From positions 1-7,629 of the forward strand of contig DBCH01000088.1 in the NCBI GenBank assembly GCA_002292955.1: DNA of 7,629 nucleotides, in the 5' to 3' direction. Every line of letters begins with the position of its first letter. The stretch's first letter is position 1. Below the pieces are notes generated by a model that had not been told where the DNA came from, ran no database searches, and saw nothing but the letters and a program-made list of their open reading frames with translations. The translations under genes and the position numbers were made by a program. Source of the stretch: Microbacteriaceae bacterium UBA963. GTDB taxonomy: Bacteria > Actinomycetota > Actinomycetes > Actinomycetales > Microbacteriaceae. Of this stretch, positions 6,477 to 7,629 are shown piece after piece.

Positions 6477-7333
6477 GCGCGGTTCTCCTCGAGCTCCTGC
6501 AGCACCGCTGCCTCGTCTTCGGCTGAGAGCCAGCCGAGGTGCCAACCGAAGTCGCGCTCCATGAATCCCACGCCCTTGCCCTTGACGGTGTGGGCGATGA
6601 CGACCACGGGTTTCGTGCGCGCTTTATCGTCGCGAATGTTTCGGAACGTGCTGATTACGGCGGCTGCATCATGGCCATCGACCTCCACGACGTCCCATCC
6701 GAAGGAAGTCCAGCGATCTGCCAGCGGCTCGATGCCGATGATGTCGTCGACCTTGCCGTCGAGGCAGTAGCCATTGCGGTCCACCACCGCCACGAGATTG
6801 GCGGCGTGGAAGTGGGACGCCGCCGCGGCGGCTTCCCAAATCTGCCCTTCGAGCTGCTCGCCGTCTCCGAGCAAGACCCAGGTCAAGAAGTCGGCTCCGG
6901 TGCGCCGGGCACCGAGCGCCATGCCGAGACCAACGGACAGGTTGTGCCCCAGCGACCCGGAACTGAAATCGACACCCGGCACCTTGGTCATGTCGGGGTG
7001 ATCGCCCAGCGGGTTGCCGAGCCGCGTGTACTGGTTGAGGATCTCGGGATCGAGATACCCGAGATCCGCGAGAATCGGGTACAGGCCCACGGCGGCGTGC
7101 CCCTTGCCCATCAGGAAACGGTCACGACCCGGGGCGTCGGGTTCGCCAGGAACCAGGCGCAGGGTGTCGTAGTACAGCGCAGCCAGAATCTCTGCGCACG
7201 AGAATGTTGATGAGTAGTGCCCTGTTTTGGCGATGGAAATCAGTCGCACGGTCTCGGTGCGCACAAAGTGAGCTTTCTCGCGCACCAGGTCAAGAACCTG
7301 CTGGTCAACTTGGGTGGTGGTCTGGGTGTTCAT
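6473..7333 (-). CDS. Transketolase, N-terminal subunit (split enzyme)
   Basis: A 286-residue thiamine-diphosphate-binding subunit, usual length for the separate N-terminal half of transketolase. Parts in order are GKGHAA (76-81), GSLGHNLSVGLGMALGA (126-142), the cofactor and Mg2+ motif starting GDG (156-158) and ending at N187 (VDRNGY), and VKGKGVGFME (250-259). ATG 7333 follows GAGAGG at a spacing of about nine bases. The stop overlaps the start of the C-terminal subunit (ATGA), so both halves are made together and should assemble into one active enzyme. An 89-bp gap with an inverted repeat separates it from the upstream gene, so transcription may begin or be regulated there. Confidence 0.92.
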   Translation of the reverse strand: MNTQTTTQVDQQVLDLVREKAHFVRTETVRLISIAKTGHYSSTFSCAEILAALYYDTLRLVPGEPDAPGRDRFLMGKGHAAVGLYPILADLGYLDPEILNQYTRLGNPLGDHPDMTKVPGVDFSSGSLGHNLSVGLGMALGARRTGADFLTWVLLGDGEQLEGQIWEAAAAASHFHAANLVAVVDRNGYCLDGKVDDIIGIEPLADRWTSFGWDVVEVDGHDAAAVISTFRNIRDDKARTKPVVVIAHTVKGKGVGFMERDFGWHLGWLSAEDEAAVLQELEENRA

Positions 7334-7373
7334 TCGGGATTACCTCTCTTCGGGGCAAGACAAGACGCGGGAC

Positions 7374-7404
7374 GTCACACCACTACTCGGCGTAGCAGCG
7401 TGAC
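7374..7404. promoter_or_regulatory. Imperfect 13-bp inverted repeat upstream of the split transketolase
   Basis: GTCACACCACTAC (7374-7386) and GTAGCAGCGTGAC (7392-7404) are inverted repeats around TCGGC. Ten of thirteen positions are complementary as DNA; in the minus-strand RNA the other three are G-U pairs, giving a continuous 13-pair stem. It sits between the upstream gene's stop and the transketolase start, 41 bp before the ATG. It may be an operator or an intercistronic RNA hairpin; no T tract follows. Confidence 0.5.
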
Positions 7405-7422
7405 ACATCCCTCGCCGGGCGC

Positions 7423-7629
7423 TTACGTGCGGGGCCTATCGGCGGCGAAAGCTGCGTATCCCTCAACCTGTTCTGGGGTCGCGGGCGCCAGCTTCATGAG
7501 CGCGCCAAAGATATTGGACCCGAGTTTGAAGCAAATCCACGCAAGCAACTCAACGATTTCGTCTTCCGAGAATTCTTCTCGCAGCACGGCAAAAGTGTTC
7601 TCGTCGACCTGATGATGATCGCTTGAGAT
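7423..7629 (-). CDS. Carboxymuconolactone decarboxylase/AhpD-like protein, 3' end only
   Basis: A minus-strand frame is open from the window edge to TAA (7425-7423), giving 68 residues of a C-terminus. The stretch LREEFSEDEIVELLAWICFKLGSNIFG matches the end of the carboxymuconolactone decarboxylase/AhpD alkylhydroperoxidase family, where an FSDEEIVELT-type helix is followed by a second helix. The family includes aromatic-pathway decarboxylases and peroxidase-like proteins with a CxxC site. That site would lie upstream of the visible part, so activity cannot be judged. It is on the same strand as the transketolase operon, 89 bp upstream, and may be its first or an earlier gene. Confidence 0.6.
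   Translation of the reverse strand: MSSDHHQVDENTFAVLREEFSEDEIVELLAWICFKLGSNIFGALMKLAPATPEQVEGYAAFAADRPRT

Noticed and set aside
6539..7210. A 223-residue plus-strand open frame opposite the transketolase N-terminal subunit, and a similar one at 5499-6131 opposite the C-terminal subunit
   Set aside because: Both lie opposite well-conserved enzyme genes and show no domain pattern.
7217..7612. A 131-residue plus-strand open frame near the right edge
   Set aside because: It spans the antisense of two minus-strand genes and their intergenic gap; the minus-strand frame at 7423-7629 has a family-like C-terminus and explains the coding signal better.

Overview
The window is about 7.6 kb of high-GC DNA that reads like the chromosome of an actinobacterium, probably Microbacteriaceae or close relatives. 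That guess rests on GTG starts, Ala/Arg-rich cell-wall peptidases with basic N-terminal tails, tRNA genes lacking an encoded CCA, and an Actinobacteria-type inositol monophosphatase. It is inference from style; no marker gene is present.

Layout. (1) Plus strand, 1-1904: the C-terminal end of a gene that looks like a transketolase C-terminal subunit, then, after 2 nt, a sugar isomerase/epimerase of the tagatose/psicose 3-epimerase fold, then an inositol-monophosphatase-family phosphatase. (2) Plus strand, 1905-4059: a probable promoter region and two tandem paralogous M23 (LytM-type) cell-wall peptidases. (3) 4060-4662: tRNA-Thr(GGU), tRNA-Met(CAU), a strong 17-bp terminator hairpin that can serve both strands, and about 260 bp packed with hairpins and degenerate 50-bp repeats containing short copies of the tRNA-Met 3' end. 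(4) Minus strand, 7629-4663: the C-terminal end of a carboxymuconolactone decarboxylase/AhpD-like protein, an 89-bp gap holding a long imperfect inverted repeat, then a split transketolase (N- and C-terminal subunits) and a short-chain dehydrogenase. These last three genes are joined by 4-bp start/stop overlaps (ATGA, GTGA), so they are almost certainly one operon.

Function. The two flanks look like separate carbohydrate-catabolism loci that each include a transketolase-type enzyme. On the minus strand a two-subunit transketolase and an SDR oxidoreductase suggest use of a sugar, sugar alcohol or branched sugar; the substrate cannot be read from the sequence. On the plus strand a transketolase subunit is coupled to an epimerase in which one canonical metal-ligand His position is Glu. 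The middle of the window concerns cell-wall remodelling and translation.

No CRISPR array, transposase, integrase or phage gene is visible. The least explained piece is the repeat block at 4405-4662.
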